NCBI GenBank assembly: GCA_029168955.1
Contig: JAPDOI010000697.1
Coordinates: 1-64,000, forward strand
Direction: 5' to 3'
Source of the DNA: Aplectana chamaeleonis
Taxonomy: Eukaryota; Nematoda; Chromadorea; Rhabditida; Cosmocercidae
Length of the DNA: 64,000 nt
This document shows, piece after piece, positions 63,178 to 64,000 of the stretch. Within the stretch, counting starts at the first letter, position 1. The number at the start of each line of letters is the position of its first letter. The notes under the pieces were generated by a model. It worked only from the letters and a program-made list of their open reading frames with translations. It was not told where the DNA came from and ran no database searches. A program made the translations under genes and the position numbers.

Positions 63178-63410
63178 AAGCTATAGTTGTGCCCTGGACG
63201 AAAAGACCGAATATCGAATAGATTTGAATGACCCCCTTTTTCACATCCGATTGGTGAATAGATTCGAATACCTCCTTTTTTGACGTCCGATTTTTTAATA
63301 TATTCGAATGACCCCTTTTTTCGAGGTCCGAATTTCGAATAGATTCGAATAAATTCGAATCGAATATATTCGAATAATTTTTCGTATAAATTCAAAGCGA
63401 CAGACTGAAA
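63178..63410 (+). repeat. TTCGAAT array, about 40-41-bp step (copy 5)
   Basis: GATTTGAATGACCCCCTTTT, GATTCGAATACCTCCTTTTT and TATTCGAATGACCCCTTTTT recur at about 63221, 63261 and 63301. The left terminus CTATAGTTGTGCCCTGGACG is shared with the arrays at 30897 and 33830. It abuts the MITE above, as at 58196/58225. Confidence 0.7.
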
Positions 63411-63590
63411 ACAGGCCAGGCGAGCTGTCAGTGGATCCTCTAGTTCGAAGTGAAACTTACTGCGACTGATCGTGCGTGTGTGCGCGTGTATGCTACGTCC
63501 CCTTCCCTCACACTTTCCCGCTGCCTCTAACCACATAAGAAAACCCAAGCGACACCAATCGAATCAAAATCTCAAACAGATTGGAGTTCT

Positions 63591-63796
63591 GACGCTTTTC
63601 AAACAAGTCCCAGACCATACTCATGATCCTTGAACGCTTCGGACTTGAAAATGAAAATTTCAGTTCGAATTCAGCAAAAATCCACCATGCAACCTATGTA
63701 ATTAACGGTGTGCCGATTGAGACAATTGATAGAATAAAAGACCTCGGCATCGTAGTAGATAACAAACTCTCGTTTGATGAGCATTGTAGGCTCTGA
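63591..63796 (+). mobile_element. CR1-like LINE fragment
   Basis: Open plus frame encoding LERFGLENENFSSNSAKIH, then VPIETIDRIKDLGIVVDNKL and SFDEHC. The IKDLGIVVDNKLSFDEH block is the conserved segment between RT palm and thumb in CR1/L2 elements (DLGVxxDxxLxFxxH). It stops at TGA 63794. Plus orientation, opposite to the other two CR1 fragments. Confidence 0.75.
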
Positions 63797-64000
63797 AAAA
63801 AATGTTCCCCGATGGAGCTATTCTGTTCCTTCCAACCTTCCAACATCAATAACGGAGGAATTACTCTGCTGAATTGTTCCTTTCGCCTTCAGTCAGCATC
63901 ATCGCAGAGCTGTACAGTCCAAGCCGTGCCCATTCCTCAGGTCTTCCGTCACAATTTGATTATAGTCCTTCGGAAATATTCGCAGAGAAAGTTGAACATA
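63797..64000. other. Unassigned window end
   Basis: No recognised feature; may belong to the 3' part of the LINE or to its flank. Confidence 0.4.

Noticed and set aside
1..64000. Telomeric repeats, rRNA genes, LTR retrotransposons or viral genes
   Set aside because: No TTAGGC arrays, rRNA-like blocks, paired LTRs, or protease/integrase motifs were seen on either strand.

Overview
The window reads as a repeat-rich, gene-poor stretch of a nematode nuclear genome, probably a clade V (strongylid/hookworm-like) species. The phylum call rests on the one gene that can be reconstructed with confidence, a dual-specificity phosphatase. Its exons are joined by GT-AG introns, some only about 85-100 nt long, and its ATG lies one base after a TTTTTTCAG 3' splice site, as expected for cis- or SL trans-splicing in nematodes. 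The abundance of Penelope-like, CR1-like and RTE-like retroelement pieces and palindromic MITEs fits, but the genus is inference. There are no bacterial operons, rRNA genes or CRISPR arrays.

Layout. 240-6690 is a large palindrome (about 1.5-kb arms, 2-kb spacer). One arm carries a 1.5-kb TA-flanked Tc1/mariner-like non-autonomous element, and the other arm keeps the empty site. 6798-8183 is a Penelope-like element (PLE) with YIDD reverse transcriptase, GIY-YIG endonuclease and a hammerhead-like motif. 8724-9188 is a minisatellite. 9325-22998 is a second, much larger palindrome with 3.3-kb arms. Its left arm is split by a 3.5-kb insertion that contains an array of about fifty 42-bp units, most carrying a cAMP-response-element palindrome. 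Its loop holds CR1-like and RTE-like retroelement fragments. 23-26 kb holds MITEs and dispersed repeats, and 26193-28245 is a third 42-bp minisatellite. 28.3-41 kb is a patchwork of MITEs, short tandem arrays, one CR1 fragment and a tRNA-derived SINE-like sequence. 42394-43499 is the phosphatase gene. 44612-46190 is an inverted pair of PLE 3' ends. 46-55 kb contains several exon-like coding pieces I cannot name. 55-64 kb returns to MITEs and tandem arrays, ends with a CR1 fragment, and includes one small candidate spliced gene at 62.2-62.8 kb.

Two themes stand out. First, almost every tandem array in the window, in at least three unrelated sequence classes, has a unit of 41 or 42 bp. Second, palindromy occurs at every scale, from 70-bp hairpins to a 13.7-kb structure, with elements nested inside one another. 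Apart from the phosphatase, gene models are tentative: they rest on open frames and splice signals read by eye, without database searches. Single-base insertions and deletions are common between repeat copies, so some frameshifts may be consensus errors rather than biology.
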